Positions 9,090 to 18,261 are shown, counted from the first letter of the stretch. The stretch is DNA of 64,000 nt from Kyrpidia spormannii (GCF_002804065.1 NZ_CP024955.1:930001-994000), one strand, 5' to 3'. Numbers and translations are program-made. Notes: generated by a model not told the origin, from the letters alone.

Positions 9090-10850
9090 ATGGGTCAGCA
9101 GAAAGTGATCGTCGTCGGCGGCGGCTTGGCCGGTCTTATGACCACGATTAAAGTGGCGGAAGCGGGCGTGCCGGTGGACTTGTTTTCCCTGGTCCCCGTC
9201 AAGCGTTCCCATTCGGTGTGCGCCCAGGGAGGCATCAACGGGGCGGTGAACACCAAAGGCGAGGGCGACTCCCCCTGGGAACATTTTGACGACACGGTTT
9301 ATGGAGGCGATTTTCTCGCCAATCAGCCTCCGGTCTTGAAGATGTGCGAGGCGGCCCCCGGGATTATTTACCTCATGGACCGGATGGGGGTCATGTTCAA
9401 TCGAACACCGGAAGGGTTGCTCGACTTCCGGCGGTTTGGCGGAACGAAACATCACCGCACGGCTTTTGCGGGAGCCACCACGGGCCAGCAACTGCTTTAC
9501 GCTTTGGACGAACAGGTGCGGCGCTTCGAAGCGGCGGGCTTGGTGCAGAAGTATGAGGGCTGGGAATTTCTCCAGGCGGTCATCGACGATGAGGGCGTAT
9601 GTCGGGGGATCATAGCCCAGGATTTGCGCTCCATGGAGATCCACGCTTTTCGCAGCGACGCCGTGGTGATGGCGACCGGGGGGCTTGGGCTGATCTTCGG
9701 CAAGAGCACCAATTCGATCATCAATACGGGTTCTGCGGGATCGGCGCTGTACCAGCAAGGCGTGTATTTTGCAAACGGGGAGTTTGTGCAGGTGCATCCC
9801 ACGGCGATTCCGGGGGACGACAAGCTGCGCCTAATGTCCGAGTCGGCCCGGGGCGAAGGCGGCCGGGTGTGGACTTACAAGGACGGGAAACCGTGGTATT
9901 TTCTCGAAGAAAAATACCCGGCCTACGGCAATCTCGTACCCCGGGATATCGCCACCCGGGAGATCTTTCACGTGTGTGTGGACCTGGGGCTCGGGATCAA
10001 CGGGGAAAATATGGTCTATCTCGATGTATCCCACATCCCGGCGGATGTCCTCAACGTGAAACTGGGTGGGATCCTGGAGATCTATGAAAAATTCGTAGGG
10101 GAGGATCCCCGGAAGGTTCCGATGCGGATTTTCCCGGCGGTTCACTATTCTATGGGTGGTTTGTGGGTGGATTATGACCAGATGACCAATATCCCCGGTC
10201 TTTTTGCCGCTGGCGAAGCGGAGTACCAGTACCACGGCGCGAACCGCCTGGGGGCCAATTCTCTCTTGTCCTGTATCTACGGCGGCATGGTGGCGGGCCC
10301 CAAAGCGGTGGAGTGGATCCGGGGCGTGAAAAAATCGGCCGATGACCTGCCGGACGGTTTGTTTGAGACGGAAAGGAAAAAGCAAGAGGAACGGTTTGAG
10401 TCGATTCTCCGCATGGAAGGGCCGGAGAATCCCTACAAACTGCATCGGGAACTCGGTCAGTGGATGACCGACAATGTGACCATTGTCCGCTACAATGACC
10501 GTTTGAAAAAGACGGACGAAAAGATTCAAGAGCTGATGGAGCGGTGGCACCGCATCGGTGTTGCGGACAAATCCCGGTGGGAAAACATGATGGCGCCTTT
10601 TACCCGTCAGTTGTGGAACATGTTGCAGCTGGCCCGGGTGATCACCCTGGGGGCCCTGAACCGCAACGAGAGCCGGGGGGCTCATTATAAACCGGAGTTT
10701 CCCAACCGGGATGACGAAAACTGGCTTAAAACCACGAAGGCAAAGTATACGCCCGATGGCCCGGTATTCGAATACGAGCCGGTGGATGTATCCTTGATCA
10801 AGCCCAGGCCGCGGAAGTACGACGTGGAGAAGGAGGAGACCAAGGCGTGA
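9090..10850 (+). CDS. sdhA: Succinate dehydrogenase flavoprotein subunit
   Basis: Catalytic subunit that oxidises succinate to fumarate with covalently bound FAD. The 586 residues begin with a dinucleotide fold VIVVGGGLAGLMTTIK. The FAD-linking His region follows in RSHSVCAQGGINGAVN. The active-site region includes HPTAIPGDDKLRLMSESARGEGG (split here across positions 230-255), and the C-terminal part has GANRLGANSLLSC. The ATG follows GAGGAGGA. It ends overlapping the sdhB start by four bases, indicating translational coupling. Confidence 0.97.
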   Translation: MGQQKVIVVGGGLAGLMTTIKVAEAGVPVDLFSLVPVKRSHSVCAQGGINGAVNTKGEGDSPWEHFDDTVYGGDFLANQPPVLKMCEAAPGIIYLMDRMGVMFNRTPEGLLDFRRFGGTKHHRTAFAGATTGQQLLYALDEQVRRFEAAGLVQKYEGWEFLQAVIDDEGVCRGIIAQDLRSMEIHAFRSDAVVMATGGLGLIFGKSTNSIINTGSAGSALYQQGVYFANGEFVQVHPTAIPGDDKLRLMSESARGEGGRVWTYKDGKPWYFLEEKYPAYGNLVPRDIATREIFHVCVDLGLGINGENMVYLDVSHIPADVLNVKLGGILEIYEKFVGEDPRKVPMRIFPAVHYSMGGLWVDYDQMTNIPGLFAAGEAEYQYHGANRLGANSLLSCIYGGMVAGPKAVEWIRGVKKSADDLPDGLFETERKKQEERFESILRMEGPENPYKLHRELGQWMTDNVTIVRYNDRLKKTDEKIQELMERWHRIGVADKSRWENMMAPFTRQLWNMLQLARVITLGALNRNESRGAHYKPEFPNRDDENWLKTTKAKYTPDGPVFEYEPVDVSLIKPRPRKYDVEKEETKA

Positions 10851-11596
10851 GCGAGAAAACGATCCGCCTCATCATACAGCGGCAGGATACCCCGGACAGT
10901 AAGCCCTATGACGAGGAGTTTGAGGTTCCTTATCGGCCCAATATGAACGTCATCGCCTGTCTAATGGAAATTCAGCGGAATCCCGTCAACGCCAAGGGGG
11001 AGCCGGTATCCCCGGTGGTATGGGAATCCAATTGCCTGGAAGAGGTGTGCGGCGCCTGTTCGATGGTGATCAACGGCAAACCCCGCCAGGCCTGTACGGC
11101 CCTTGTTGACCAATTGGAGCAGCCGATCCGTCTGCAGCCGATGCGCACCTTCCCTGTGGTGCGAGACTTGGTGGTCGACCGAAGCCGCATGTTTGAAGCT
11201 CTGAAAAAGATCAAAGCTTGGATTCCCATCGACGGCACTTATGACCTGGGCCCCGGCCCCAGGATGCCTGAGCGGGAGCGGCAATGGGCTTACGAGTTGT
11301 CTAAATGCTTCACCTGTGGCTGTTGCGTCGAAGCATGTCCGAACGTGAACGAAAAAACCTCGTTCATGGGTCCCTTTGCCATCAGTCAAGTGCGGCTGTT
11401 CAACACCCATCCAACTGGGAAAATGCACCGGGAGGAACGACTGGAGGCGATGATGGGCGAGGGCGGTATTCACGAATGCGGCAACGCCCAGAACTGTGTC
11501 CAGGTCTGTCCGAAAGGGATCCCGTTGACCACGTCGATCGCGGCCGTGAATCGGGAAGTCAACAGCTATGCCGTCGGAAGTTGGTTGAAGAAGTAA
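10847..11596 (+). CDS. sdhB: Succinate dehydrogenase iron-sulfur subunit
   Basis: Carries electrons from FAD to haem b through three Fe-S clusters. The 2Fe-2S ligands are Cys63, Cys68, Cys71 and Cys83 (SNCLEEVCGACSM and RQACT). The C-terminal clusters are bound by CFTCGCCVEACPNV and ECGNAQNCVQVCPKG. The length of 249 residues is typical of the Bacillus enzyme. The GTG start overlaps the sdhA stop in a GTGA, with AAGGAGGAG upstream. A terminator follows at 11616. Confidence 0.97.
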   Translation: MSEKTIRLIIQRQDTPDSKPYDEEFEVPYRPNMNVIACLMEIQRNPVNAKGEPVSPVVWESNCLEEVCGACSMVINGKPRQACTALVDQLEQPIRLQPMRTFPVVRDLVVDRSRMFEALKKIKAWIPIDGTYDLGPGPRMPERERQWAYELSKCFTCGCCVEACPNVNEKTSFMGPFAISQVRLFNTHPTGKMHREERLEAMMGEGGIHECGNAQNCVQVCPKGIPLTTSIAAVNREVNSYAVGSWLKK

Positions 11597-11615
11597 TCGA
11601 GGGCATTTCGAATCC

Positions 11616-11652
11616 AACCCGGCCCCGGCAGAGTCGGAGCCGGGTCTTTTTC
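11616..11652 (+). terminator. Terminator after sdhCAB
   Basis: AACCCGGC and GCCGGGTC form the stem, followed by TTTTTC. It ends the succinate dehydrogenase operon. Confidence 0.8.
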
Positions 11653-11838
11653 TGTTCGCGGAAAGGGGTACCCGGTCGATGGCCACGGGGTGGACTGGCT
11701 CATTCGCCCAACCCCGTGCATATGGTGGCCCGGAAAGATCATGCGCCCGAAGTCTCTCAATTCATCCCGCCCGATTCGGGGAGGTTTGTGGCGGGCGCGG
11801 ATGTCTGGATGGACGAGTTGCCATCCTTGCTGCGCGGT

Positions 11839-11847
11839 CATAGGATA
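11839..11847 (+). promoter_or_regulatory. Candidate sigma-K -10 element before gerE
   Basis: CATAGGATA matches the sigma-K -10 consensus CATANNNTA exactly, 56 bp upstream of the gerE start. The -35 (AC) is not clear at the usual distance. GerE is a sigma-K-dependent gene in Bacillus, which supports the reading. Confidence 0.45.
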
Positions 11848-11903
11848 CGTTGACTGTATCCCTTGCCCTTGTCATTGACGCCGCGTACAAGGAGGGATCA
11901 ACC

Positions 11904-12131
11904 GTGACAGCGGTGGGAGACGTTCGAGGCAAATCACTCTTGACCGCTCGGGAACGCGAGGTGTTCGAACTTCTCGTTCAAGATAAAACTACAAGGGAGA
12001 TCGCCGAGCAACTGTATATTAGCGAGAAAACTGTGCGCAATCACATTTCAAACGTCATGAAAAAATTGAATGTCAAAGGAAGATCCCAGGCGGTGGTGGA
12101 GTTGGTCCGCATGGGAGAATTGAAAATTTGA
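11904..12131 (+). CDS. gerE: Spore-coat transcription factor GerE
   Basis: Small LuxR/FixJ-type DNA-binding protein that acts in the mother cell late in sporulation with sigma-K. The GTG at 11904 is seven bases after GGAGGG and gives 75 residues, matching the 74-residue Bacillus GerE. Nearly the whole protein is a helix-turn-helix: LTAREREVFELLVQDKTTRE, then IAEQLYISEKTVRNHISNV and KLNVKGRSQAVVELVRMG. The frame is open to 11850, but the longer start lacks a ribosome binding site. It sits after sdhB and beside a MarR gene, as in Bacillus (racE-ysmB-gerE region). Confidence 0.93.
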   Translation: MTAVGDVRGKSLLTAREREVFELLVQDKTTREIAEQLYISEKTVRNHISNVMKKLNVKGRSQAVVELVRMGELKI

Positions 12132-12206
12132 CAAACCCGGGTCCTACGTTGACGTTTCGGTGTAAGGAACATTAGAATGGGGGCAAACGCGAATGGGAGG
12201 CCCTCT

Positions 12207-12650
12207 ATGGAACAGCGGTGGGTTCCCGGACAGGATTTGGTCAGCGAGATTGAGCAAGAGCTTCGCTTTATCAGCCGCATTGTCCGTCAGAAGGGTCGGG
12301 AAATCCATGTGAATTTTCAGATCACACCTCCTCAATTCGAAGCCCTGATGTTGATCCGCGATCATGGCGTGCTCACCATGGGCGAATTGAGCAGTAAGAT
12401 GTTTCTCGCGTACAGCACGACGACCGATTTGGTGGATCGGTTGGAGCGGCATGGCTTGGTGGAGAGGCTTCGGGATCCGATCGATCGACGGGTGGTGCGG
12501 CTCCGGGTCTTGGATCGGGGGCTGGCGATGATTGAACAGGTGCTGGAAGCGCGTCGGGACTATCTCCGGGGTGTGTTGGCGCGTATGGAGCCCGGCAAAG
12601 TTCCGATTTTGGCCGATGCGCTCAAAGATTTGATCGCCCATATTCAGTAA
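12207..12650 (+). CDS. MarR-family transcriptional regulator (YsmB-like)
   Basis: A winged helix-turn-helix repressor-type protein of 147 residues. The core is ITPPQFEALMLIRDHGVLTM, then GELSSKMFLAYSTTTDLVDR with the recognition helix, and the wing RDPIDRRVVRLRVL. The ATG at 12207 follows GGGAGG with about eight bases between; an ATG ten codons upstream is also possible. Position next to gerE corresponds to ysmB of Bacillus, whose role is not established. A terminator follows directly. Confidence 0.88.
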   Translation: MEQRWVPGQDLVSEIEQELRFISRIVRQKGREIHVNFQITPPQFEALMLIRDHGVLTMGELSSKMFLAYSTTTDLVDRLERHGLVERLRDPIDRRVVRLRVLDRGLAMIEQVLEARRDYLRGVLARMEPGKVPILADALKDLIAHIQ

Positions 12651-12658
12651 TCGGCAGA

Positions 12659-12680
12659 GGTTCCCCGTGGGGAGCCTTTT
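12659..12680 (+). terminator. Terminator after the marR gene
   Basis: GGTTCCCC and GGGGAGCC with a tight loop are followed by TTTTACTTT. Confidence 0.65.
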
Positions 12681-12781
12681 ACTTTGCGTTTTTCACCCTT
12701 ACCTCTTCCCGGAACCGGCATACCAGCCCGTCATGCTCGTATATATAGGGATGAGCACGTGACGGACAGGAGGGAAGGCCG

Positions 12782-13783
12782 GTGAAGGGGATGCGGTGGC
12801 GATGGTTGATCGTGGCAGCGGTAGGGATGATCGCTGTCGGCTGTGGATTTGGCAGCCCTGTTTCCGGGCCCGTCGATCAGCCTCCAGGAGGCCCGGCGCC
12901 GAGCGCGCCTCAGGGAGATCAGGTGGGTGAAACGGTCCAGGCCACGATGTATTATGTGAACCCGCAGGGTTATGTGGTGCCCATTGCCGATTCGATTCCG
13001 AAGGTGACCGGAATTGCTACGGAGACTCTCCAGTACATGGTTCAGGGCGGTCCGGGGGACGCCACGGCGGCCAAGTGGGGATTAAAGGGATCCCTGCCAC
13101 CGGGGACGAAGGTTTTGGGGATGGACATTCGGAACGGGTTGGCCAAAGTCGATTTTTCGAAAGAGGTCCTCCATTATCAGACGCCCCAACAAGAACGGCA
13201 AATCGTGGATAGCGTGGTGTGGGCGTTGACGGAGTTTCCCACGATCCAGCAAGTGCAGATTCTCGTGAACGGTCGGCAGCTTCAAACGATGCCTGTCGCG
13301 GGAACCCCGATCGGGCAGCCCCTGGGGCGGGCGATGGGTATCAATCTTAATGTGGCTGGCAACATCAACCCCTCCAATACGGAGAAGCTGACCTTGTACT
13401 ACAGCGGGGGGTCGGGAGATCATACGTACTTGGTGCCGGTGACCAAAATTCTTCCGGTGGGTTCCTCCACCGATGTGGTGAAAGATACGATGGCTCAGTT
13501 GACAGACCCGGGAATCCAGGGATTGAGTTCGCCGGTGACCACGCGGGCGAAAGTGTTGCACACGAGCCTGGATGGCAATCTCGCCACCGTGGATTTCGAC
13601 CGCTCTTTCTGGAATGACCAAAAACCAGATCAATCGGTGGCCGCTGTGGTGCTGTCTCTAGCACAAAGTGTTCATGTGTCCCAAGTGAAACTCACGGTCA
13701 AAGGGGAGACGCCGGTGGTGAAGGGTCTCGATCTTGCCAAACCGGTGTCGGCGCCGCGATTTGTCAATACGTCGCAGTTGTAG
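12782..13783 (+). CDS. gerM: GerM spore-germination/sporulation lipoprotein
   Basis: Secreted lipoprotein needed in Bacillus for engulfment and normal germination. A signal peptide with lipobox ends at IAVGC (about residue 20-22). Two GerMN domains follow: about 50-165, with ETLQYMVQGG and a central LAKVDFSKE, and about 195-315, with TKILPVGSSTDVVKDTM and ATVDFDRSFW. The GTG at 12782 has AGGAGGG upstream. It lies between the marR gene and the XTPase gene. In B. subtilis rph sits between gerM and the XTPase gene; here it is absent. Confidence 0.93.
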   Translation: MKGMRWRWLIVAAVGMIAVGCGFGSPVSGPVDQPPGGPAPSAPQGDQVGETVQATMYYVNPQGYVVPIADSIPKVTGIATETLQYMVQGGPGDATAAKWGLKGSLPPGTKVLGMDIRNGLAKVDFSKEVLHYQTPQQERQIVDSVVWALTEFPTIQQVQILVNGRQLQTMPVAGTPIGQPLGRAMGINLNVAGNINPSNTEKLTLYYSGGSGDHTYLVPVTKILPVGSSTDVVKDTMAQLTDPGIQGLSSPVTTRAKVLHTSLDGNLATVDFDRSFWNDQKPDQSVAAVVLSLAQSVHVSQVKLTVKGETPVVKGLDLAKPVSAPRFVNTSQL

Positions 13784-13852
13784 TGAAAGGGCGGGGCTCC
13801 ATGATATAATGATGCCTTAAGAGGCGAAAGGAAAGGAAAGGGAAGAACCGCC

Positions 13853-14476
13853 GTGTATACCGTCGTTTTGGCGACGCACAACAAAGGCAAGGTCCGGGAG
13901 TTCACGGAGATGCTCCGCCCTTTGGGCTGGGACATATTCCCGCTGAATGCATTCCCCGAGTATGTGCCGCCCCCGGAAACCGGGGCGACTTTTTGTGAGA
14001 ATGCGCTGATCAAAGCCCGGGATGCCGCGGAGCGCCTCGGGCTGCCGGCACTGGCGGACGACTCGGGACTGGAGGTGGAAGCCCTCGGGGGACGGCCGGG
14101 GGTTTTTTCGGCCCGGTTCGCGGGATCCGGGGCTACAGACGAGGAGAACAACCGACTGCTTTTGGCGGAACTGGAGCGCTGCCCTGCGCCGCCCCCTTGG
14201 GCTGCCCGATTCGTTTGTTGCCTGGCTTGGGTCGAGCCATCGGGGGAGACTCACACCTTCCACGGGGAGACTCGGGGATGGATCTTGGCGCAGCCCAGGG
14301 GGAGTGCAGGATTCGGTTACGATCCTTTGTTTTGGAGCCCGGAGCTTCAACAAACCTTCGGTGAAGCTCCGCCCGAGGCGAAAAATCGAGTGAGCCATCG
14401 CAAAAGGGCCCTGGAAGCCCTTGTCCAGGCATTGTCCAGTCCAGGGGGAGGAACCCCGGGAGCGTCGTCGGTTTAA
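13853..14476 (+). CDS. XTP/dITP diphosphohydrolase
   Basis: House-cleaning nucleoside triphosphate pyrophosphatase (RdgB/HAM1/YsnA family) that removes dITP and XTP. It has 207 residues with the hallmarks VVLATHNKGKVREF at the N-terminus, GATFCENALIKARDA, LPALADDSGLEVEALGG, ARFAG and FGYDPLFW. SHRKRALEAL lies near the end. The GTG start has a purine-rich AAAGGAAAGGGAAG upstream. Its place after gerM matches ysnA of Bacillus. Confidence 0.93.
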   Translation: MYTVVLATHNKGKVREFTEMLRPLGWDIFPLNAFPEYVPPPETGATFCENALIKARDAAERLGLPALADDSGLEVEALGGRPGVFSARFAGSGATDEENNRLLLAELERCPAPPPWAARFVCCLAWVEPSGETHTFHGETRGWILAQPRGSAGFGYDPLFWSPELQQTFGEAPPEAKNRVSHRKRALEALVQALSSPGGGTPGASSV

Positions 14477-14521
14477 CAGGGGCGCTTCTGGTCCCGGGGA
14501 GAGAACCGCACGCGGTTGCTC

Positions 14522-14551
14522 TTGACGGGGGTAGGGTGGGGTTCGTATAAT
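14522..14551 (+). promoter_or_regulatory. Promoter of the tRNA-Gly/tRNA-Arg transcript
   Basis: TTGACG (14522-14527) and a perfect TATAAT (14546-14551) have an 18-bp spacer. The start region CTTTGTGGCGAA (14555-14566) is shared base for base, at the same distance from the -10, with the lysC promoter. Confidence 0.85.
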
Positions 14552-14609
14552 ACGCTTTGTGGCGAATGGGGGGACGTCTCTGCTGGAAGGGCGCCGCCCC
14601 GGAGAGAGT

Positions 14610-14683
14610 GCGGGTGTAGCTCAATGGTAGAGCCCCAGCCTTCCAAGCTGGTTACGTGGGTTCGATTCCCATCACCCGCTCCA
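14610..14683 (+). tRNA. tRNA-Gly (anticodon TCC)
   Basis: A 74-nt cloverleaf including the encoded CCA. The acceptor GCGGGTG pairs with CACCCGC, the D arm is AGCTCAATGGTAGAGC, the anticodon stem CCAGC/GCTGG encloses loop CTTCCAA, and the T arm is GTGGGTTCGATTCCCAT. The anticodon TCC reads GGN glycine codons. Confidence 0.97.
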
Positions 14684-14688
14684 CCGTT

Positions 14689-14765
14689 GTCCCAGTAGCT
14701 CAGCTGGATAGAGCAATGGCCTTCTAAGCCATGTGTCGGGGGTTCGAATCCCTCCTGGGACGCCA
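14689..14765 (+). tRNA. tRNA-Arg (anticodon TCT)
   Basis: A 77-nt cloverleaf with encoded CCA, five bases after the glycine tRNA. The acceptor GTCCCAG pairs with CTGGGAC, the D arm is GCTCAGCTGGATAGAGC, the anticodon stem ATGGC/GCCAT encloses CTTCTAA, and the T arm contains GGGTTCGAATCCC. TCT reads AGA/AGG arginine codons. Confidence 0.97.
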
Positions 14766-14836
14766 ACGATCAGGTCTCGTCCGGGTGGGACCAAGAGGTG
14801 TCGAGGTGCCGGCTCCGGCGGTTTCTGTGCTTTGAG

Positions 14837-14859
14837 GACTCCGGGAGGAGTCTTTTTTT
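14837..14859 (+). terminator. Terminator of the tRNA transcript
   Basis: GACTCC and GGAGTC with loop GGGA are followed by seven Ts. Confidence 0.85.
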
Positions 14860-14896
14860 GTCCGGCCGGCCAGCGGCAACTTAGGTCTTCCTGTGA

Positions 14897-14925
14897 TTGC
14901 GCCCGTTTAGTTGCCGTGATATAGT
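14897..14925 (+). promoter_or_regulatory. Promoter of tig
   Basis: TTGCGC (14897-14902), a 17-bp spacer and TATAGT (14920-14925), with TG one base before the -10 (extended type). A 7-bp inverted repeat, GGCAACT (14875-14881) and AGTTGCC (14909-14915), spans the -35 and could be an operator. Confidence 0.65.
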
Positions 14926-14975
14926 GACTATGACGTGGCCGGCGATTACTGTGAACAGGCGGCAAGGAGGAACAT

Positions 14976-16271
14976 GTGTTCATGATCACGAAATGGGAGA
15001 AAACCGAGAAGAATCTCGGCATCCTGGAAGTCGAAGTTGACCCCGGGGCGCTAGCCCAAGCGCTGGACCAGGCGTTCAAAAAAGTGGTAAAAAAAGTAAA
15101 TTTACCTGGTTTTCGAAAAGGCCGGGTTCCCCGGGCTGTTTTTGAAGCCCGGTTCGGTGTAGAGGCGCTTTACAACGACGCTTTGGACTTGCTGCTTCCC
15201 GAAGCGTATGCCAAGGCGGTGGAAGAAGCCCAGATTGAGCCCGTGTCCCAGCCGGAGATCGACGTCGTCCAACTCGAAAAAGGAAAGCCGTTTATTTTTA
15301 AGGCGAAGGTGACCGTCAAGCCCGAGGTAGAATTGGGGACCTACAAGGGCGTGACGGTGGAAGATAAGGAATTTCCGGTTACCGAGGAGGATGTGGATAA
15401 GGAACTGGAGAACCTGCGCCGTCAACACGCCCAGATCGAGGTTGTGGGCGAAGGCGGGACGGTCCAAAACGAGGATCTCGTCATGATCGATTTTGAGGGT
15501 TTTGTCGATGGTGAGCCTCTGGAGGGCGGCCAGGGCGAAGATTACCAATTAGAAATCGGATCTGGCACTTTTGTACAAGGGTTCGAAGAACAACTCATCG
15601 GCATGGCCCAGGGAGAGGATCGGGAGATCCGGGTTACGTTTCCCGATGATTATCATGTTGAGGGCCTTCGGGGTAAAGAGGCCCTGTTTAAGGTCCATCT
15701 GCACGACATTAAACGCAAGAGGCTGCCGGAGCTGGACGATGAGTTCGCGAAGGATATCAGTGAGTTTGAAACCTTGGAGGAATTGCGTGCCGATCTCAAG
15801 AATAAACTCGAACAGAGGGCGGAACAAGACCACAGGACCTACCTCGAGAATCAGGTGGTGGACAAGGTGGTCGAAGGGGCGGTGGTGGAGGTCCCCAGTG
15901 TGATGGTCGAGCACGAACTGGAGCATCTGTACCACGATTTCGCCGATCGGCTACAGCGCCAGGGGATTTCCACGGAGATGTATTTTGAGGTGACGGGTTC
16001 GTCCAAGGAGAAAGTAAAGGAACAGATGCGTCCGGATGCGGAGCTGCGGGTTCGGACAAGTCTCGTGCTGGAAGCGGTGCAGAAGCAGGAGGGTATTGAA
16101 CCCACGGAGGAAGAGGTTGAGGCGGAGTTGGAGAAAGCGGCGGAATCCATGCGGATGGATGTAGCGCGGCTCAAAGAGTTGCTGACCCCGTCCCAGCTTG
16201 ATTCTCTTCGCCAGGATTTGGCGATCCGAAAGACGGTGGACTTTCTCGTGGCCAATAGTACATCGGCGTAA
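14976..16271 (+). CDS. tig: Trigger factor (ribosome-associated chaperone, PPIase)
   Basis: Binds the ribosome exit tunnel and shields nascent chains. The 431 residues show the ribosome-binding domain with the signature LPGFRKGRVPRAVFEARFG (about 43-62). The FKBP-type PPIase domain (about 160-245) includes ENEDL-like DLVMIDFEGFVDG and IGSGTFVQGFEEQLIGM. A long helical C-terminal arm region follows. The start could be the GTG at 14976 (five bases after AAGGAGG) or the ATG at 14982 (eleven bases). It precedes clpP and clpX, as in many Bacillota. Confidence 0.96.
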   Translation: MFMITKWEKTEKNLGILEVEVDPGALAQALDQAFKKVVKKVNLPGFRKGRVPRAVFEARFGVEALYNDALDLLLPEAYAKAVEEAQIEPVSQPEIDVVQLEKGKPFIFKAKVTVKPEVELGTYKGVTVEDKEFPVTEEDVDKELENLRRQHAQIEVVGEGGTVQNEDLVMIDFEGFVDGEPLEGGQGEDYQLEIGSGTFVQGFEEQLIGMAQGEDREIRVTFPDDYHVEGLRGKEALFKVHLHDIKRKRLPELDDEFAKDISEFETLEELRADLKNKLEQRAEQDHRTYLENQVVDKVVEGAVVEVPSVMVEHELEHLYHDFADRLQRQGISTEMYFEVTGSSKEKVKEQMRPDAELRVRTSLVLEAVQKQEGIEPTEEEVEAELEKAAESMRMDVARLKELLTPSQLDSLRQDLAIRKTVDFLVANSTSA

Positions 16272-16314
16272 CATGGTGTACAATAGAAAGAGCCTGAGGT
16301 GATATTCATTTGCG

Positions 16315-16335
16315 GGTACCCTCGTCGAGGGTGCC
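16315..16335 (+). terminator. Hairpin between tig and clpP
   Basis: GGTACCCTCG and CGAGGGTGCC form a compact stem followed by TCGTTTTCC. It may be a weak terminator or attenuator; a -10-like TACAAT lies just upstream near 16279. Confidence 0.45.
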
Positions 16336-16362
16336 TCGTTTTCCACATGGAGGGGGGTCCCC

Positions 16363-16953
16363 ATGAGTCTGGTACCGATGGTGATCGAGCAGAGCAGCCG
16401 CGGGGAGAGAGCTTACGATATTTACTCCCGTTTGCTAAAAGACAGGATCATTTTTTTGGGGACGGAGATCGACGACATCGTCGCCAATCTCGTGGTGGCG
16501 CAACTCCTGTTTTTGGCTGCGGAAGACGACAAGAAGGATATTCGTTTGTATATCAACAGCCCGGGGGGATCCATTACTGCCGGAATGGCGATTTATGATA
16601 CAATGCAATATATTAAGCCCGATGTTTCGACGGTGTGCATCGGTATGGCGGCGAGCATGGGAGCGTTTCTCTTGGCCGCGGGGACCAAGGGGAAGCGTTT
16701 CGCCCTCCCGAACAGTGAGATCATGATTCACCAGCCGTTGGGCGGCGTGCGGGGCCAGGCGGCGGACATCAAGATTCACGCCGACTGGATTCTGAGGACA
16801 AAGGACAAGATCAACCGCATTCTGTCTGAGCGCACTGGGCAGCCCTTGGAGAAGATCGAGCGGGATACGGATCGAGACAATTTTATGGACGCCGAGGAAG
16901 CCAAGGCGTATGGGCTGATCGATGAGGTGATCTCGCCCGTCGACCTGAAGTAG
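16363..16953 (+). CDS. clpP: ATP-dependent Clp protease proteolytic subunit
   Basis: Serine peptidase that forms the barrel chamber used with ClpX and other Clp ATPases. At 196 residues it has standard length. Ser98 lies in [14 protein letters not shown], His123 in [10 protein letters not shown], and the catalytic Asp in [29 protein letters not shown] is also diagnostic. The ATG follows GGAGGGG. clpX starts 12 bp downstream, so the two form an operon. No CtsR tandem operator was seen upstream. Confidence 0.98.
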   Translation: MSLVPMVIEQSSRGERAYDIYSRLLKDRIIFLGTEIDDIVANLVVAQLLFLAAEDDKKDIRLYINSPGGSITAGMAIYDTMQYIKPDVSTVCIGMAASMGAFLLAAGTKGKRFALPNSEIMIHQPLGGVRGQAADIKIHADWILRTKDKINRILSERTGQPLEKIERDTDRDNFMDAEEAKAYGLIDEVISPVDLK

Positions 16954-16965
16954 AGGGGTGAGCCG

Positions 16966-18231
16966 ATGTTTAAATTCAGCGATGATAAGGGGCAGCTCAA
17001 GTGTTCCTTTTGCGGCAAAACCCAGGACCAGGTCCGCAAGTTGGTGGCCGGCCCGGGAGTCTACATTTGCGACGAGTGCATCGAGTTGTGCAATGAGATC
17101 GTAGAGGAAGAACTCGGGGAAGAAGAAGAGTTTGAACTCACCGATGTCCCGAAACCCACGGAGATCCGCGCCATCCTCGACCAATACGTCATTGGCCAGG
17201 ATCATGCCAAGAAGTCCCTGGCCGTGGCCGTTTACAACCATTACAAGCGGATCAACGCCCAGGGTAAACCGGATGACGTCGAGCTGTCCAAAAGCAATAT
17301 CTTGCTCATAGGGCCTACCGGAAGCGGGAAAACGCTGCTCGCCCAGACCTTGGCACGGATTCTCAACGTTCCTTTTGCCATCGCGGACGCGACCTCTCTC
17401 ACCGAGGCCGGATACGTCGGGGAAGACGTCGAGAACATTCTTCTCAAGTTGATCCAAGCGGCGGATTACGACGTGGAAAAGGCCGAGAAAGGGATCATTT
17501 ATATCGACGAGATCGATAAGATCGCCCGGAAATCGGAGAATCCTTCCATCACCCGGGACGTGTCGGGGGAAGGTGTCCAGCAAGCCCTGTTGAAGATCCT
17601 CGAGGGGACAGTGGCGAGTGTTCCGCCTCAGGGTGGGCGTAAACACCCCCATCAGGAATTCATCCAGATCGACACCAGCAATATTTTGTTCATTTGTGGC
17701 GGGGCCTTTGATGGACTTGAACAGATCATCAAGCGCCGCCTCGGCCGCAAGGTCATCGGGTTTGGCAGTGAAGAAGCCCGAGGGACCGACCTGAGCCGGG
17801 ATGAAGTCCTGTCGAAGGTCCTTCCCGAGGACTTGTTAAAATATGGCCTGATCCCGGAGTTTGTCGGGCGCCTCCCGGTGATCACCACCTTGGCTGCCCT
17901 GGATGAGACGGCACTGAAGCGGATACTCCTGGAGCCGAAAAATGCGTTGGTTAAACAATATCAACGGTTACTGGAGTTGGATGATGTCCAGTTGGAGTTT
18001 ACGGACGAGGCGCTGACGGAGATCGCCCGGGAGGCGATTAAGAGAAACACCGGTGCCCGGGGACTGCGGGCGATTATCGAGGGTATCATGCTGGACGTGA
18101 TGTATGAGATCCCCTCCAGGGACGACATCACCAAATGTGTGGTCACCAAAGAGACGGTCTTGCTGAAGGAATCTCCAATTCTGGTAAAGGCCGACGGGCG
18201 TAAGAAGAAAAAGAAAGAAGAAACGGCGTAA
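16966..18231 (+). CDS. clpX: ATP-dependent Clp protease ATP-binding subunit ClpX
   Basis: AAA+ unfoldase that feeds ssrA-tagged and other substrates to ClpP. The 421 residues begin with a C4 zinc finger (CSFCGK, then ICDECIELC). The Walker A is GPTGSGKT and the Walker [11 protein letters not shown]. The pore loop region GYVGEDVEN, the ClpP-contact IGF loop region VIGFGS and sensor 2 GARGLRAI are all present. A strong terminator follows. Confidence 0.98.
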   Translation: MFKFSDDKGQLKCSFCGKTQDQVRKLVAGPGVYICDECIELCNEIVEEELGEEEEFELTDVPKPTEIRAILDQYVIGQDHAKKSLAVAVYNHYKRINAQGKPDDVELSKSNILLIGPTGSGKTLLAQTLARILNVPFAIADATSLTEAGYVGEDVENILLKLIQAADYDVEKAEKGIIYIDEIDKIARKSENPSITRDVSGEGVQQALLKILEGTVASVPPQGGRKHPHQEFIQIDTSNILFICGGAFDGLEQIIKRRLGRKVIGFGSEEARGTDLSRDEVLSKVLPEDLLKYGLIPEFVGRLPVITTLAALDETALKRILLEPKNALVKQYQRLLELDDVQLEFTDEALTEIAREAIKRNTGARGLRAIIEGIMLDVMYEIPSRDDITKCVVTKETVLLKESPILVKADGRKKKKKEETA

Positions 18232-18261
18232 AATCAGTCGTGAAGCCAGACCGTACCTGGG

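Noticed and set aside
11690..11878. 62-codon plus-strand frame between sdhB and gerE
   Set aside because: Biased composition, no ribosome binding site, and it crosses the putative sigma-K promoter.
14473..14766. Minus-strand frame containing GDGNRTHVT and similar peptides
   Set aside because: It is the antisense of the two tRNA genes, a well-known source of false protein predictions.
16272..16362. CtsR operator before clpP
   Set aside because: No tandem GGTCAAA heptads were found; only a hairpin and a -10-like sequence.
16435..17652. 405-codon minus-strand frame opposite clpP-clpX
   Set aside because: Shadow of two highly conserved genes; no ribosome binding site.
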